From Rhodobacterales bacterium LSUCC0031 (GTDB lineage Bacteria; Pseudomonadota; Alphaproteobacteria; Rhodobacterales; Rhodobacteraceae): DNA of 64,000 bases. The notes under the pieces are model-generated. The model worked only from the letters and a program-made list of their open reading frames with translations, was not told the origin of the DNA and did not search any database. Shown here piece after piece: positions 10,269 through 19,240 of the stretch. The position numbers and the translations under genes were made by a program. The DNA is taken from positions 546,001-610,000 of the forward strand of contig WVSP01000001.1 in the NCBI GenBank assembly GCA_015689735.1. Reading direction: 5' to 3'. Position 1 is the first letter of the stretch, and every line of letters starts with the position of its first letter.

Positions 10269-11624
10269 TCAGATCGCCGAGGAATGCCCTTCGGCCCGCA
10301 GCTCATAGGCGTCAAAGGCGCGCGCGATCATCCGTGTCAGCGCGCGACCTTCGGGATTGATCGTCAGCCCATGCCCTTCGAGGCGCAACATGCCGGGGAA
10401 TTTTGCGGCCGCGTCAGTGAACATGGCGTCAAGTGCCGTGGGCGTGACATCGAAATCGCGCAAGATCGCCGCGCCATCGATACGGAAATCGCACATCAGC
10501 ATTTCGATCATCCGCGCGCGCAAGCAATCCTCGCCCCTGAAGACATGGCCGCGGCCCGTCGCCATCTCGCCTGCCCGCACAGCCTTTTGATAGGCAGCGG
10601 TCGAGCTGGCATTTTGCGCGAAACCTTGCGGAAACCGCGAAATCGCCGAGGCGCCCATCCCGATCAGCACATCGCAGGTGTCGTCGGTATAGCCTTGGAA
10701 GTTGCGCCGCAAATGCCCGGTTTTCGCCGCTTGCGCCATGCTGTCTCCGGGCTTGGCGAAATGGTCGATGCCGATCTGGGCGTAACCATCCCACTTGAAC
10801 AGTCGGCGCGCCGTGTCGAACAGTGCCAGCCGCATCTCGGGCGAGGGCAGCGCCTCGGTCGGGATCAGGGCTTGGCGCTTGGCCATCCATGGCACATGGG
10901 CATAGCCGTAAAGCGCCACCCGGTCAGGCGATAGCGACAAAAGCATCTGCACAGAATCTGTCAGCCGCGCCTGTGTCTGCTCTGGCAGGCCGAACAGGAT
11001 ATCGGCGTTGAGCGAGTGAATACCAGCCGCGCGCAACCCTTCGACCGCCGCGCGCGTCACCGCGTAGGATTGGACGCGCCCGATGATCTGCTGGATATCG
11101 GGGTCAAAATCCTGCACCCCGATCGAGGCGCGGTTCATCCCCGCCGCGGCCAGCGCCGCGATGCGCGGTGCGTCGATCTCGTTGGGGTCGATCTCGACCG
11201 AGAATTCCGCATCAGGCGTGAAGGTGAAGCTTGCCTGCAACATATCGGCCAGATCACGCATCATCGCGGCTGACAAAAGCGTTGGTGTGCCGCCACCCCA
11301 ATGGAGCCGCGCGACCGTGACACCGGCAGGCAGTGCCGCGGCAATCAAGGCAATCTCTTGCTTCAGAGTGGTAAGGTATGCGGCCACCGGTTCGTCAGAG
11401 CGCACACCTTGCGTGCGACAGGCGCAGAACCAACACAACCTGCGGCAGAAAGGCACATGGAGATAAAGCGAGATCCGCGCGCCTGGCGCGATCTTGCGCA
11501 ACCAATCAAGAAATAACTGCCCTGTCACGTCATTGGAGAATTTCGTGGCCGGCGGATAGCTCGTGTAACGCGGGACTTTCGCGTCGAACAGGCCAAGTTG
11601 GCGAAGTTGATTAACATGTTCCAT
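10269..11624 (-). CDS. hemN: Oxygen-independent coproporphyrinogen III oxidase
   Basis: A radical SAM enzyme of 451 residues that converts coproporphyrinogen III to protoporphyrinogen IX without oxygen. The [4Fe-4S] motif CRRLCWFC is at residues 60-67 (Cys60, Cys64, Cys67) after the HemN-type YLHVPF. Further HemN motifs are GGGTPT and SIGVQDFDP. The ATG giving MEHVNQLRQL was chosen because the length then matches the family. It is divergent from fnrL with a perfect FNR box between them, which fits induction at low oxygen. Confidence 0.95.
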   Translation of the reverse strand: MEHVNQLRQLGLFDAKVPRYTSYPPATKFSNDVTGQLFLDWLRKIAPGARISLYLHVPFCRRLCWFCACRTQGVRSDEPVAAYLTTLKQEIALIAAALPAGVTVARLHWGGGTPTLLSAAMMRDLADMLQASFTFTPDAEFSVEIDPNEIDAPRIAALAAAGMNRASIGVQDFDPDIQQIIGRVQSYAVTRAAVEGLRAAGIHSLNADILFGLPEQTQARLTDSVQMLLSLSPDRVALYGYAHVPWMAKRQALIPTEALPSPEMRLALFDTARRLFKWDGYAQIGIDHFAKPGDSMAQAAKTGHLRRNFQGYTDDTCDVLIGMGASAISRFPQGFAQNASSTAAYQKAVRAGEMATGRGHVFRGEDCLRARMIEMLMCDFRIDGAAILRDFDVTPTALDAMFTDAAAKFPGMLRLEGHGLTINPEGRALTRMIARAFDAYELRAEGHSSAI

Positions 11625-11660
11625 TGCAGTACGTCTAAGGTCATGACGCGCCGTTTGACC

Positions 11661-11674
11661 TTGATCTGGATCAA
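11661..11674. promoter_or_regulatory. FNR box between hemN and fnrL
   Basis: TTGATCTGGATCAA is a perfect match to the FNR consensus TTGAT-N4-ATCAA. It lies 36 bp upstream of the hemN start codon and 53 bp upstream of fnrL, so it can serve both divergent promoters and would allow FnrL autoregulation. Confidence 0.85.
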
Positions 11675-11727
11675 GCGAGCCCTGAGCGCCTGCCGGATGA
11701 CAGACCACCGGCATTGAGGGTGAGTTT

Positions 11728-12474
11728 ATGAGCCAAAGGCAGATTACATTTCCGCAGCGTGAATGTGCGGATTGCCCGATCCGGCACCGTGCCGTTTGCG
11801 CCCGCTGCGAAAGCGACGAACTCGAACAACTTGAAGCGATCAAGTATTATCGCAACTACGAGGCGGGCCAGACGATCGTCTGGGCTGGCGACAAGATGGA
11901 TTTCGTCGCCTCGGTTGTGCATGGCGTGGCGACACTCAGCCAAACGATGGAAGATGGGCGCCGCCAGATGGTGGGGCTTTTGCTGCCCTCCGATTTCCTC
12001 GGCCGCCCCAATCGCGACCGTGTCGCCTATGACGTAACCGCGACGACTGATTTGCAGCTGTGTTGTTTCCGCCGCCTCCCGTTTCAAGAGTTGCTGGGTT
12101 CGACCCCCCATGTCAGCCAACGTCTGCTTGAGATGACGCTCGATGAACTCGACGCGGCGCGGGAATGGATGCTGCTTCTGGGCCGCAAGACGGCGCGCGA
12201 AAAGATCGCAAGCTTCCTGTCAATCATCGCGCGGCGCGATGCGGCGCAAAGCCAGCCCGCCAAGGGCCATGGCGTTGCATTCGACCTGCCACTCACCCGC
12301 GAGGCGATGGCCGATTACCTTGGCCTGACGCTGGAAACTGTCAGTCGCCAGATGACAGCCCTCAAGAATGACGGGGTGATCAAGCTTGACGGCAAACGCC
12401 GCATCATCGTGCCTGATTTCGCAGCCCTGATGGATGAAACCGGCGATGATGCCGATGGCGGTGTTCTGAGCTAA
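11728..12474 (+). CDS. fnrL: FnrL, oxygen-sensing Crp/Fnr family regulator
   Basis: A 248-residue Crp/Fnr regulator. The N-terminal cysteine cluster (Cys13, Cys16, Cys24, Cys27 in CADCPIRHRAVCARC) plus Cys112/113 supplies ligands for an oxygen-labile [4Fe-4S] cluster. The cyclic-nucleotide-binding-like domain spans about residues 40-130, with a dimerisation helix next. The C-terminal helix-turn-helix reads TREAMADYLGLTLETVSRQM. Placement between hemN and the cbb3 oxidase genes, with FNR boxes in each promoter region, identifies it as FnrL rather than a generic Fnr paralogue. Confidence 0.95.
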   Translation: MSQRQITFPQRECADCPIRHRAVCARCESDELEQLEAIKYYRNYEAGQTIVWAGDKMDFVASVVHGVATLSQTMEDGRRQMVGLLLPSDFLGRPNRDRVAYDVTATTDLQLCCFRRLPFQELLGSTPHVSQRLLEMTLDELDAAREWMLLLGRKTAREKIASFLSIIARRDAAQSQPAKGHGVAFDLPLTREAMADYLGLTLETVSRQMTALKNDGVIKLDGKRRIIVPDFAALMDETGDDADGGVLS

Positions 12475-12536
12475 CTCCATCATCGCGGTTGCGGGCTGTG
12501 TCAGATGCCCTCGAAGGCACACCCTGTGCAGGGCGC

Positions 12537-13376
12537 TCAATGCGCCATGAAGACGGGTATGGTCGCGTGCTCCAACATGTTGCGCGTGGCCCCACCCAAG
12601 ATCGCCTCGCGAAAACGCGAATGGCCATAGGCCCCCATTACCAAGAGATCGGCATCGGTGTCGGCGATGTGGCGCGCGATCACCTCCGAGACGCGTGGCA
12701 AGGTCTGCGCGATGATCGAGACCGAGACCTTGACCCCGTGCCGTGACAGCATGCGCGACAATTCTGCACCGGGATCGGCGACATCGGGGCTGTGGCGCTC
12801 GGGCGCGATGATGCAGATATCCACATCCTTGGCGGCTTGCAGCAGCGGCAAGGCATGGCGCACCGCAATCATCGCCTCGGGTGACTCGTTCCATGCGACC
12901 ACGACCCGATCCGGTTTGGCCATGAGCGCATCCTGACCGCCAAGGATCATCACCGGCACATTGCCCTGAAACATCGCGGCCTCGGGGATGACCGGCGCAT
13001 CAGCATATTTGTCCTTGCCATAGGGTTTGGGCAAGATCACCAGATCGGCAAAACGCGACCGGCGCGCGACCAGCCCCGAGATCGAGGCCGATTGCGCAAC
13101 CATGCTTTCCAGTCCCCAGGAAATCGCGCTGCGTTCAAGGATCTTGCGCGCCTCTTGTTCGATGGCATGGGCCTCGGATTGGGCTTGCAGGATCGTTTCT
13201 TCATGGACCAGGGCGGTCGCCCCGGCAAAGTAGTAGCCCGTTTGCGTGCGATCGATGCCAAGGCAAAGCACCTCGAGATGGGCGCCGTTCCCCTCCGCAA
13301 AGGTGATGGCATCCGTCAGCACGGCGGCGATGTCATTGGGTTCGGTCAGGATGGTCAGGATCGATTTGTAGGCCAT
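12537..13376 (-). CDS. Universal stress protein, tandem UspA-type
   Basis: A 279-residue protein whose C-terminal half is a complete Usp domain with the ATP-binding motif [15 protein letters not shown] near residue 250; the N-terminal half is a more divergent Usp-like fold. Such double-Usp genes are frequently found beside fnrL and ccoNOQP in Rhodobacteraceae. It is convergent with fnrL and divergent from ccoN, and shares the promoter region that holds two FNR-type boxes, so anaerobic induction is likely. The precise role is not known. Confidence 0.88.
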   Translation of the reverse strand: MAYKSILTILTEPNDIAAVLTDAITFAEGNGAHLEVLCLGIDRTQTGYYFAGATALVHEETILQAQSEAHAIEQEARKILERSAISWGLESMVAQSASISGLVARRSRFADLVILPKPYGKDKYADAPVIPEAAMFQGNVPVMILGGQDALMAKPDRVVVAWNESPEAMIAVRHALPLLQAAKDVDICIIAPERHSPDVADPGAELSRMLSRHGVKVSVSIIAQTLPRVSEVIARHIADTDADLLVMGAYGHSRFREAILGGATRNMLEHATIPVFMAH

Positions 13377-13432
13377 AGGTCGCTCCTCGGTCTGGTCTGC
13401 CGCCCATCTAATCAGGGACAGCGCGTCGCACC

Positions 13433-13446
13433 TTGACCTGCGTCAA
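13433..13446. promoter_or_regulatory. FNR-type box, proximal to usp
   Basis: TTGACCTGCGTCAA fits TTGAY-N4-RTCAA with C/G at the fifth positions. It lies 56 bp upstream of the usp start on the minus strand and is the first of two such boxes in the usp-ccoN intergenic region. Confidence 0.7.
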
Positions 13447-13464
13447 GCAAATGGCCGGCCGGAT

Positions 13465-13478
13465 TTGACATGGATCAA
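13465..13478. promoter_or_regulatory. FNR-type box, proximal to ccoN
   Basis: TTGACATGGATCAA is a near-consensus FNR site (one half-site exact) 97 bp upstream of the ccoN start codon, the expected distance for a class II site with a leader. Confidence 0.75.
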
Positions 13479-13575
13479 GGCCAGCCGCCGCCCCTTGGAC
13501 GATGTGAGGGGCAGATGGAACAGCGCCGGGCGGCTTGACCCGAGTCGGAACCGGTGCATCACGAAGGGACGATCG

Positions 13576-15177
13576 ATGCTTGATTATGTAAAGCTGCTGA
13601 TCCTCGGCCTTGTGGCGGTCTGTGCCGCCATCGCGGCCAATTACGCGCGCGACGTGGCCTATCTGGTCCACGCGCTTTTGATCATGGGTGCGGCCGCGAT
13701 CACATTCGTGATCGTGCTGCGCCAGACGGACGAGGCGAAACAAGCCGTCTTGGCCAATGAATACATGGACGGGCCGGTCAAGGCCGCCGCGATTGCCACC
13801 GCCTTTTGGGGCGTTGTGGGCTTTCTTGCAGGAACCTTTATCGCCTTTCAGTTGGCCTACCCGGCGCTGAATTTCCATTGGGCCGATGGCTATCTGAATT
13901 TTGGGCGGCTGCGGCCCTTGCACACCTCGGCGGTGATTTTCGCCTTTGGTGGCAACGCGCTGATCGCGGCGAGTTTCTACATCGTGCAGCGCACCAGCGC
14001 TGTGCGGCTTTGGGGGGGCAACACCGCATGGTTCGTGTTCTGGGGCTATCAGCTGTTCATCGTGATGGCGGCCACCGGCTACCTGCTCGGATCGACCCAA
14101 GGGCAGGAATACGCCGAGCCCGAATGGCTGACCGATCTGTGGCTCACGATCGTTTGGGTTGCCTTTTTGGCGGTTTACATGGGTACGCTGATCAAGCGGA
14201 AGGAACCCCATATCTACGTCGCCAACTGGTTCCTTCTGTCCTTCATCGTCACCGTGGCGATGCTGCATGTGGTCAACAACCTGCAAATCCCGGTGTCGTT
14301 CTTCGGCTCGCGCTCGGTCACCGTGATGTCGGGCGTGCAGAACGCCATGACGCAATGGTGGTATGGCCATAACGCGGTGGGGTTCTTCCTGACCGCGGGT
14401 TTCCTGGGCATGATGTATTACTTCATCCCCAAGCAGGCCGAGCGCCCGGTCTATAGCTACAAGCTGTCGATCATCCACTTCTGGGCGCTGATCTTTCTTT
14501 ATATATGGGCCGGTCCCCATCACCTTCATTACACCGCGCTGCCTGATTGGGCCTCGACCCTTGGGATGGTGTTCTCGATCGTGCTGTGGATGCCGTCCTG
14601 GGGCGGCATGATCAACGGGCTGATGACGCTGTCGGGCGCATGGGACAAGCTGCGCACTGACCCCGTCTTGCGGATGATGGTCACCTCGGTCGCCTTTTAC
14701 GGCATGTCCACCTTCGAGGGGCCGATGATGTCGATCCGCGCGGTCAACAGCCTCTCGCATTACACCGACTGGACCATCGGCCATGTCCATTCCGGCGCGC
14801 TGGGCTGGAACGGGATGATCACCTTCGGGATGCTCTATTACCTGTTCCCGAAACTGTGGAACAAGGAGCGGCTCTATTCCTTGCGCGCCGTCAGCTGGCA
14901 CTACTGGCTCGCCACCATCGGGATCGTTCTCTACGCGGCCTCCATGTGGGTGACCGGCATCATGGAAGGGCTGATGTGGCGTGAAGTGGATGCCCAAGGG
15001 TTCCTCGTCAATTCCTTTGCCGACACCGTCGCCGCCAAGTTCCCGATGTATGTGGTGCGCGGTTTGGGTGGGGTTCTCTACCTTGCCGGGGCGCTGATCA
15101 TGGCGTGGAACCTGTACATGACCGTTCGCAAGGCCGCCGTCCGCCGTGACGCAGCCTTTGCCACGCCTGCCGAATAA
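13576..15177 (+). CDS. ccoN: cbb3-type cytochrome c oxidase catalytic subunit I
   Basis: The 533-residue integral membrane subunit of the high-affinity cbb3 oxidase, with about twelve helices. Visible metal ligands are the low-spin haem histidine in RLRPLHTSA, CuB histidines in [10 protein letters not shown] and [15 protein letters not shown], and the haem histidines in [19 protein letters not shown]. The ATG giving MLDYVKLL was chosen, with GAAGGGACG as ribosome binding site. It is the first gene of ccoNOQP and lies behind FNR-type boxes. Confidence 0.97.
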   Translation: MLDYVKLLILGLVAVCAAIAANYARDVAYLVHALLIMGAAAITFVIVLRQTDEAKQAVLANEYMDGPVKAAAIATAFWGVVGFLAGTFIAFQLAYPALNFHWADGYLNFGRLRPLHTSAVIFAFGGNALIAASFYIVQRTSAVRLWGGNTAWFVFWGYQLFIVMAATGYLLGSTQGQEYAEPEWLTDLWLTIVWVAFLAVYMGTLIKRKEPHIYVANWFLLSFIVTVAMLHVVNNLQIPVSFFGSRSVTVMSGVQNAMTQWWYGHNAVGFFLTAGFLGMMYYFIPKQAERPVYSYKLSIIHFWALIFLYIWAGPHHLHYTALPDWASTLGMVFSIVLWMPSWGGMINGLMTLSGAWDKLRTDPVLRMMVTSVAFYGMSTFEGPMMSIRAVNSLSHYTDWTIGHVHSGALGWNGMITFGMLYYLFPKLWNKERLYSLRAVSWHYWLATIGIVLYAASMWVTGIMEGLMWREVDAQGFLVNSFADTVAAKFPMYVVRGLGGVLYLAGALIMAWNLYMTVRKAAVRRDAAFATPAE

Positions 15178-15191
15178 GGAGGGACCGCAAG

Positions 15192-15920
15192 ATGGCACTT
15201 GAAGGTCACAAGAAGATCGAAACCAACGCGACCCTCCTTTTGACGCTCAGCTTTCTGGTCGTCACCGTGGGGGGGATCGTGGAAATCGCGCCGCTCTTTT
15301 ATCTCGAGAACACCATCGAAGATGTCGATGGCATGCGGCCCTATGCGCCGCTGGAACTGGCGGGGCGCGAGATTTACATCCGCGAGGGCTGTTATGTCTG
15401 TCATAGCCAGATGATCCGCCCCATGCGGGACGAGGTCGAGCGCTACGGCCATTACAGCCTCGCCGCCGAAAGCCAGTATGACCACCCGTTCCAATGGGGC
15501 TCAAAACGTACCGGCCCCGATCTGGCGCGTGTTGGTGGGCGCTATTCCGATAGTTGGCATATGGACCATTTCACCGACCCGCAATCGGTCGTGCCTGAAT
15601 CGGTGATGCCGGCCTATGCCTATCTCGCCGATACCGTGCTTCAACCGGCTTATATCGTCGATCTGATGGAGACACACCGCATGGTCGGTGTTCCCTACAC
15701 CGACGAGATGCTGGAAAACGCGGCCAGCGACTTCATCCAGCAGGCCACCGATTTCGGCGATCCCGGCGTGGTCGAACGCTACCCCGGCGCGCCGCAGCGC
15801 GATTTCGACGGTCGACCCGAAGTCACCGAGATGGATGCGCTGATCGCCTACATGCAGATGCTCGGCACGCTGGTCGATTTCTCGACCTTCATGCCCGACG
15901 AAGCCTTTGCAAGCCGGTAA
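15192..15920 (+). CDS. ccoO: cbb3-type cytochrome c oxidase mono-haem subunit II
   Basis: A 242-residue membrane-anchored c-type cytochrome with one transmembrane helix (about residues 13-36) and a single haem c site CYVCH at 67-71 in the strongly conserved [15 protein letters not shown]. It passes electrons from CcoP to CcoN. It follows ccoN by 14 bp with a GGAGGGA ribosome binding site. Confidence 0.97.
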   Translation: MALEGHKKIETNATLLLTLSFLVVTVGGIVEIAPLFYLENTIEDVDGMRPYAPLELAGREIYIREGCYVCHSQMIRPMRDEVERYGHYSLAAESQYDHPFQWGSKRTGPDLARVGGRYSDSWHMDHFTDPQSVVPESVMPAYAYLADTVLQPAYIVDLMETHRMVGVPYTDEMLENAASDFIQQATDFGDPGVVERYPGAPQRDFDGRPEVTEMDALIAYMQMLGTLVDFSTFMPDEAFASR

Positions 15921-15933
15921 GGGGGGCGGATCG

Positions 15934-16152
15934 ATGGAAGATAGCTACACGATCATGCAGATCATTGCCCGCAGCTGGGGTGCGCTCTTCATGTTCGCGG
16001 TGTTTCTCGGCGTGATCGCATTCACGCTGCGCCCCGGAAGCCGCGGGCTGCACCGCGACATCGCCGATATCCCGTTTCGCCATGATGACCGCCCTGCGCC
16101 CCAAGATGCGGCGCAGGCCCAGACCCATGAGTTCAAGGAGGCGCGGCAATGA
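15934..16152 (+). CDS. ccoQ: cbb3-type cytochrome c oxidase small subunit IV
   Basis: A 72-residue small subunit with one membrane helix (about residues 14-32, WGALFMFAVFLGVIAFTL) and a polar cytoplasmic tail. CcoQ stabilises the oxidase and in Rhodobacter also takes part in redox signalling. The start is the ATG at 15934; its stop overlaps the ccoP start (ATGA). Length and position between ccoO and ccoP settle the identity. Confidence 0.92.
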   Translation: MEDSYTIMQIIARSWGALFMFAVFLGVIAFTLRPGSRGLHRDIADIPFRHDDRPAPQDAAQAQTHEFKEARQ

Positions 16153-17063
16153 GCGACCACCACACGTCCCATCCCGAAGAGCAAAAGCTTTTGCCGGGCG
16201 ATCCCGATACCACCGGCCATAGCTGGGACGGGATCAAGGAATTCAACAACCCGTTGCCACGCTGGTGGCTGTGGACGTTCTATGCCACCATCGTCTGGGG
16301 CATCGCCTATACCGTGATGTATCCGGCATGGCCCATGATCAACGGGGCGACGCCGGGCGTGTTGGGCTTCTCCAGCCGCGCCAATGTGGCCGAGGATATC
16401 GCGCGCTTCGACGCGATGAACGCCGATATCCGCACCCGCATCGCGCAGGTGGAACTGGCATCCATCACCCCCGACCAGCACCCCGATCTTTATAATTACG
16501 CGATCCAGGGTGGGGCGGCGACATTCGCCACCTTCTGCTCGCAATGCCACGGCTCGGGCGCGGCAGGGGTGCAGGCCTCGGGCTATCCCAACCTGTTGGA
16601 TGATGACTGGCTTTGGGGCGGCACGATCGAGGATATCCATTTCACGATCAGCCACGGCATCCGCAACGAGGATGATCCCGATGCCCGCTATTCCGAGATG
16701 ACCGCCTTTGACGGCATGCTGTCAGATGATGAGATCGCGGCGGTGGTCCAATATGTGCGCAATATCTCGGGGCAGTCGGCCGATGCGGCGCTGGCCGCGG
16801 CGGGCGAGGGGGTCTATCGCGACAATTGCGCGGCCTGCCACCTCGATGACGGAACGGGCGACCGCTATCTTGGCGCGCCGAACCTCACGGATGCGATCTG
16901 GCTTTATGGCGGCACGCCCGAGGCGATCGAGCAGACCGTGCGCTATGCCCGCTTTGGCATCATGCCGCCTTGGTCGGCCGATGCCTCGGACGCAGGGCGC
17001 CTGACCGAAGATCAGATCCGCGCCGTCGCGGTCTATGTCCATGCCTTGGGCGGCGGCGAGTAA
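16149..17063 (+). CDS. ccoP: cbb3-type cytochrome c oxidase di-haem subunit III
   Basis: The 304-residue product has the CcoP N-terminus (HSWDGIKEFNNPLPRWW), a membrane helix at about 38-60 and two haem c sites, CSQCH at residues 130-134 and CAACH at 227-231. It is the electron entry point of the oxidase and accepts electrons from the periplasmic or membrane-bound cytochrome c. It ends the ccoNOQP operon. A 12-bp inverted repeat lies 46 bp after the stop codon. Confidence 0.96.
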   Translation: MSDHHTSHPEEQKLLPGDPDTTGHSWDGIKEFNNPLPRWWLWTFYATIVWGIAYTVMYPAWPMINGATPGVLGFSSRANVAEDIARFDAMNADIRTRIAQVELASITPDQHPDLYNYAIQGGAATFATFCSQCHGSGAAGVQASGYPNLLDDDWLWGGTIEDIHFTISHGIRNEDDPDARYSEMTAFDGMLSDDEIAAVVQYVRNISGQSADAALAAAGEGVYRDNCAACHLDDGTGDRYLGAPNLTDAIWLYGGTPEAIEQTVRYARFGIMPPWSADASDAGRLTEDQIRAVAVYVHALGGGE

Positions 17064-17108
17064 ACTGTCCAAGCACAAGTTTCTGCCGATCCCTCCCGGT
17101 TGGCGGAA

Positions 17109-17157
17109 TGGCACCGGTCCCGGTCCTGTTCGCGCGTTTCCTGCGGGACCGGTGCCA
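17109..17157. repeat. 12-bp perfect inverted repeat after ccoP
   Basis: TGGCACCGGTCC and GGACCGGTGCCA flank a 25-base loop between ccoP and ccoG. No T-run follows, so it is not a standard intrinsic terminator; it may stabilise the ccoNOQP mRNA 3' end or limit readthrough. The 270-bp ccoP-ccoG gap otherwise holds only the FNR-type box. Confidence 0.5.
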
Positions 17158-17249
17158 CATCTTTGCCCGCCCCGGCCATCCGTCGCGATGGGCGGGGCGC
17201 GGCCATGAAAGATGATTGACGCAATCAATTTTCACCAACGCACTGCCAC

Positions 17250-17263
17250 TTGATCCAAGTCAA
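17250..17263. promoter_or_regulatory. FNR-type box upstream of ccoG
   Basis: TTGATCCAAGTCAA has one perfect and one near-perfect half-site with the correct four-base spacer. It is 70 bp upstream of the ccoG start, indicating a separate FnrL-controlled promoter for ccoGHIS. Confidence 0.75.
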
Positions 17264-17333
17264 AGTGATCGCGCCCCGCCCAGCCTAGAACCGCCATGCG
17301 CAGGACCACGATCTTCACGGGGGAAATCCGTCA

Positions 17334-18755
17334 ATGACCACCACAAGCGAGCCGCCAAAGCTATATGCCGCGCGCGAGCCTGTCTTTCCAAAGCGGGTCT
17401 ATGGCCATTTCCGCAATCTGAAATGTGCGATCCTGGTCGTCACGCTGGGCATCTACTACATCACCCCTTGGATCAGGTGGGATCGCGGCCCGGCGCTGCC
17501 CGATCAGGCGGTGCTGCTCGATCTGGCGAACCGGCGCTTCTTTTTCTTCTGGATCGAGATTTGGCCGCATGAGTTTTACTTCGTGGCCGGCCTTTTGATC
17601 ATGGCGGGGTTGGGGCTGTTCTTGTTCACCTCGGCGCTTGGCCGCGTCTGGTGCGGCTATTCCTGCCCGCAAACCGTATGGACCGACCTGTTCTTTACCG
17701 TCGAACGCTGGATCGAAGGCGACCGCAACGCGCGTCTGCGGCTGTGGAACGGCAAATGGGATTTCCGCAAATGGCGGCTCAGGCTGGCGAAATGGGCGGT
17801 CTGGCTGGTGATCTCGGTCGCGACGGGCGGGGCATGGGTGTTCTATTTCGCCGATGCGCCGACGCTTTTCGTCGATCTGTTCTCCGGGCAGGCGGCGCTG
17901 GTGGCCTATGCGACCATTGCAATCCTGACCGCGACGACCTTTGTCTTTGGCGGCTTCATGCGCGAACAGGTCTGTATCTACATGTGTCCCTGGCCACGCA
18001 TCCAGGCCGCGATGATGGATGAGCATTCCATCACGGTCGCCTATCGCGATTGGCGGGGCGAACCGCGCGGACGCGGCAAAGAGCGCGAGGGGCTGGGCGA
18101 TTGCATCGATTGCAACGCTTGCGTCAATGTCTGCCCCACGGGCATCGACATTCGCGATGGCCAACAGCTTGAATGCATCACCTGCGCGCTGTGCATCGAT
18201 GCTTGCGACGACATCATGGCCAAGGTGGGCAAGCCGCGCGGGCTGATCGACTACATGGCCCTGACAGACGAGGCCAATGAACGCGCGGGCAAGCCCAAGA
18301 TCTCGATCTGGAAGCATATCTTCCGGCTGCGCACGATTATCTATACGGCTTTGTGGGCCGGCATCGGTGTTGGGCTGGTCTTTTTGCTGTTTGTGCGCGC
18401 CGATATCGACATGACCGTGGCCCCGGTGCGCAACCCGCAATTCGTGACGCTGTCGGATGGCTCGATCCGCAACACCTATGACGTGCGCATCCGCAACATG
18501 TCGCATGAAGACAGCGCCTTCGCGATTTCGCTTGTCGCGGATGCACCGCTTGAAGTTACGCTTGAGGGGCAGCCGGGCCAAAGCGTTACAGTGCCGCTCA
18601 ATTCCACCCATCTGCAACGCGTCTATGTCACCGCCCCCGCAGGCAGTGCGGCAGCTACGGCCGAGCGCACCGATTTTCGCCTGTGGGTCGAGGACGAGGC
18701 CACCACCCACCGCGCCTTTCGCGACACCACGTTTTTTGGAAGGGTCCCGCAATGA
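17334..18755 (+). CDS. ccoG: Cytochrome c oxidase accessory protein CcoG (polyferredoxin)
   Basis: A 473-residue membrane protein required for cbb3 oxidase assembly; family members reduce cupric copper for delivery to CuB. It has several membrane helices, the cysteine motifs WCGYSCPQTVW and VCIYMCPWPR, and two [4Fe-4S] ferredoxin motifs (CIDCNACVNVCP and CITCALCIDACD) at about residues 257-285. A last helix near 330-350 precedes a periplasmic Ig-like C-terminal domain. The stop overlaps the ccoH start (ATGA). Confidence 0.96.
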   Translation: MTTTSEPPKLYAAREPVFPKRVYGHFRNLKCAILVVTLGIYYITPWIRWDRGPALPDQAVLLDLANRRFFFFWIEIWPHEFYFVAGLLIMAGLGLFLFTSALGRVWCGYSCPQTVWTDLFFTVERWIEGDRNARLRLWNGKWDFRKWRLRLAKWAVWLVISVATGGAWVFYFADAPTLFVDLFSGQAALVAYATIAILTATTFVFGGFMREQVCIYMCPWPRIQAAMMDEHSITVAYRDWRGEPRGRGKEREGLGDCIDCNACVNVCPTGIDIRDGQQLECITCALCIDACDDIMAKVGKPRGLIDYMALTDEANERAGKPKISIWKHIFRLRTIIYTALWAGIGVGLVFLLFVRADIDMTVAPVRNPQFVTLSDGSIRNTYDVRIRNMSHEDSAFAISLVADAPLEVTLEGQPGQSVTVPLNSTHLQRVYVTAPAGSAAATAERTDFRLWVEDEATTHRAFRDTTFFGRVPQ

Positions 18756-19234
18756 GCCAAGTAACCGATGCCACCGCGCCCCGCACACTGACCGGGGGCC
18801 ATGTTCTGGCGATCTTCGTCGCGGGCTTTGGCCTGATCTTCGCGGTGAATTTCTTCATGGCGTATCGCGCGATCTCGACATTTCCCGGCATGGAGGTGTC
18901 GTCCAGCTATGCCGACAGCCAAAGCTTTGATGTGCGCCGCGATGCGCAAGAGGCCTTGGGCTGGAGTGCGCATGTCGCCATTCCGGGCGATGGGACGCTG
19001 GTTTTGCACCTGTTGGACCGCGAGGGCGCGCTGGTGGCCCCGGCCGAGCTGACCGCGCTCTTGACCCGGCCGACCAACCGAACCGATGACCAGCTGTTGG
19101 CGTTGCGGCGCGAAAACGGGGCCTTCGTGGCACCTGCCGATCTGTCGGACGGGCAATGGCGGTTGCGCCTGACGGGCGTCGCGCGCGACGGAACCGAATA
19201 CCGCCACAACATCACCTTCCGCTATTTCGAGTAG
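18752..19234 (+). CDS. ccoH: cbb3 oxidase assembly protein CcoH (FixH)
   Basis: A 160-residue single-helix membrane protein. The anchor is around residues 17-40, followed by the FixH-type MEVSSSYADSQSFD and a periplasmic domain. CcoH is needed for stable assembly of the oxidase subunits. The ATG at 18752 overlaps the ccoG stop; ccoI follows 6 bp downstream. Confidence 0.93.
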   Translation: MSQVTDATAPRTLTGGHVLAIFVAGFGLIFAVNFFMAYRAISTFPGMEVSSSYADSQSFDVRRDAQEALGWSAHVAIPGDGTLVLHLLDREGALVAPAELTALLTRPTNRTDDQLLALRRENGAFVAPADLSDGQWRLRLTGVARDGTEYRHNITFRYFE

Positions 19235-19240
19235 GCCCCC

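Noticed and set aside
13408-15198. Long minus-strand frame of ~600 codons
   Set aside because: It is the mirror of ccoN and has the composition of a shadow frame (rich in His, Arg, Gln); no start or ribosome binding site.
17216-17228. TTGACGCAATCAA as a fifth FNR box
   Set aside because: The half-sites are separated by three bases rather than four, so it does not fit the FNR spacing; the true box is 22 bp further on.
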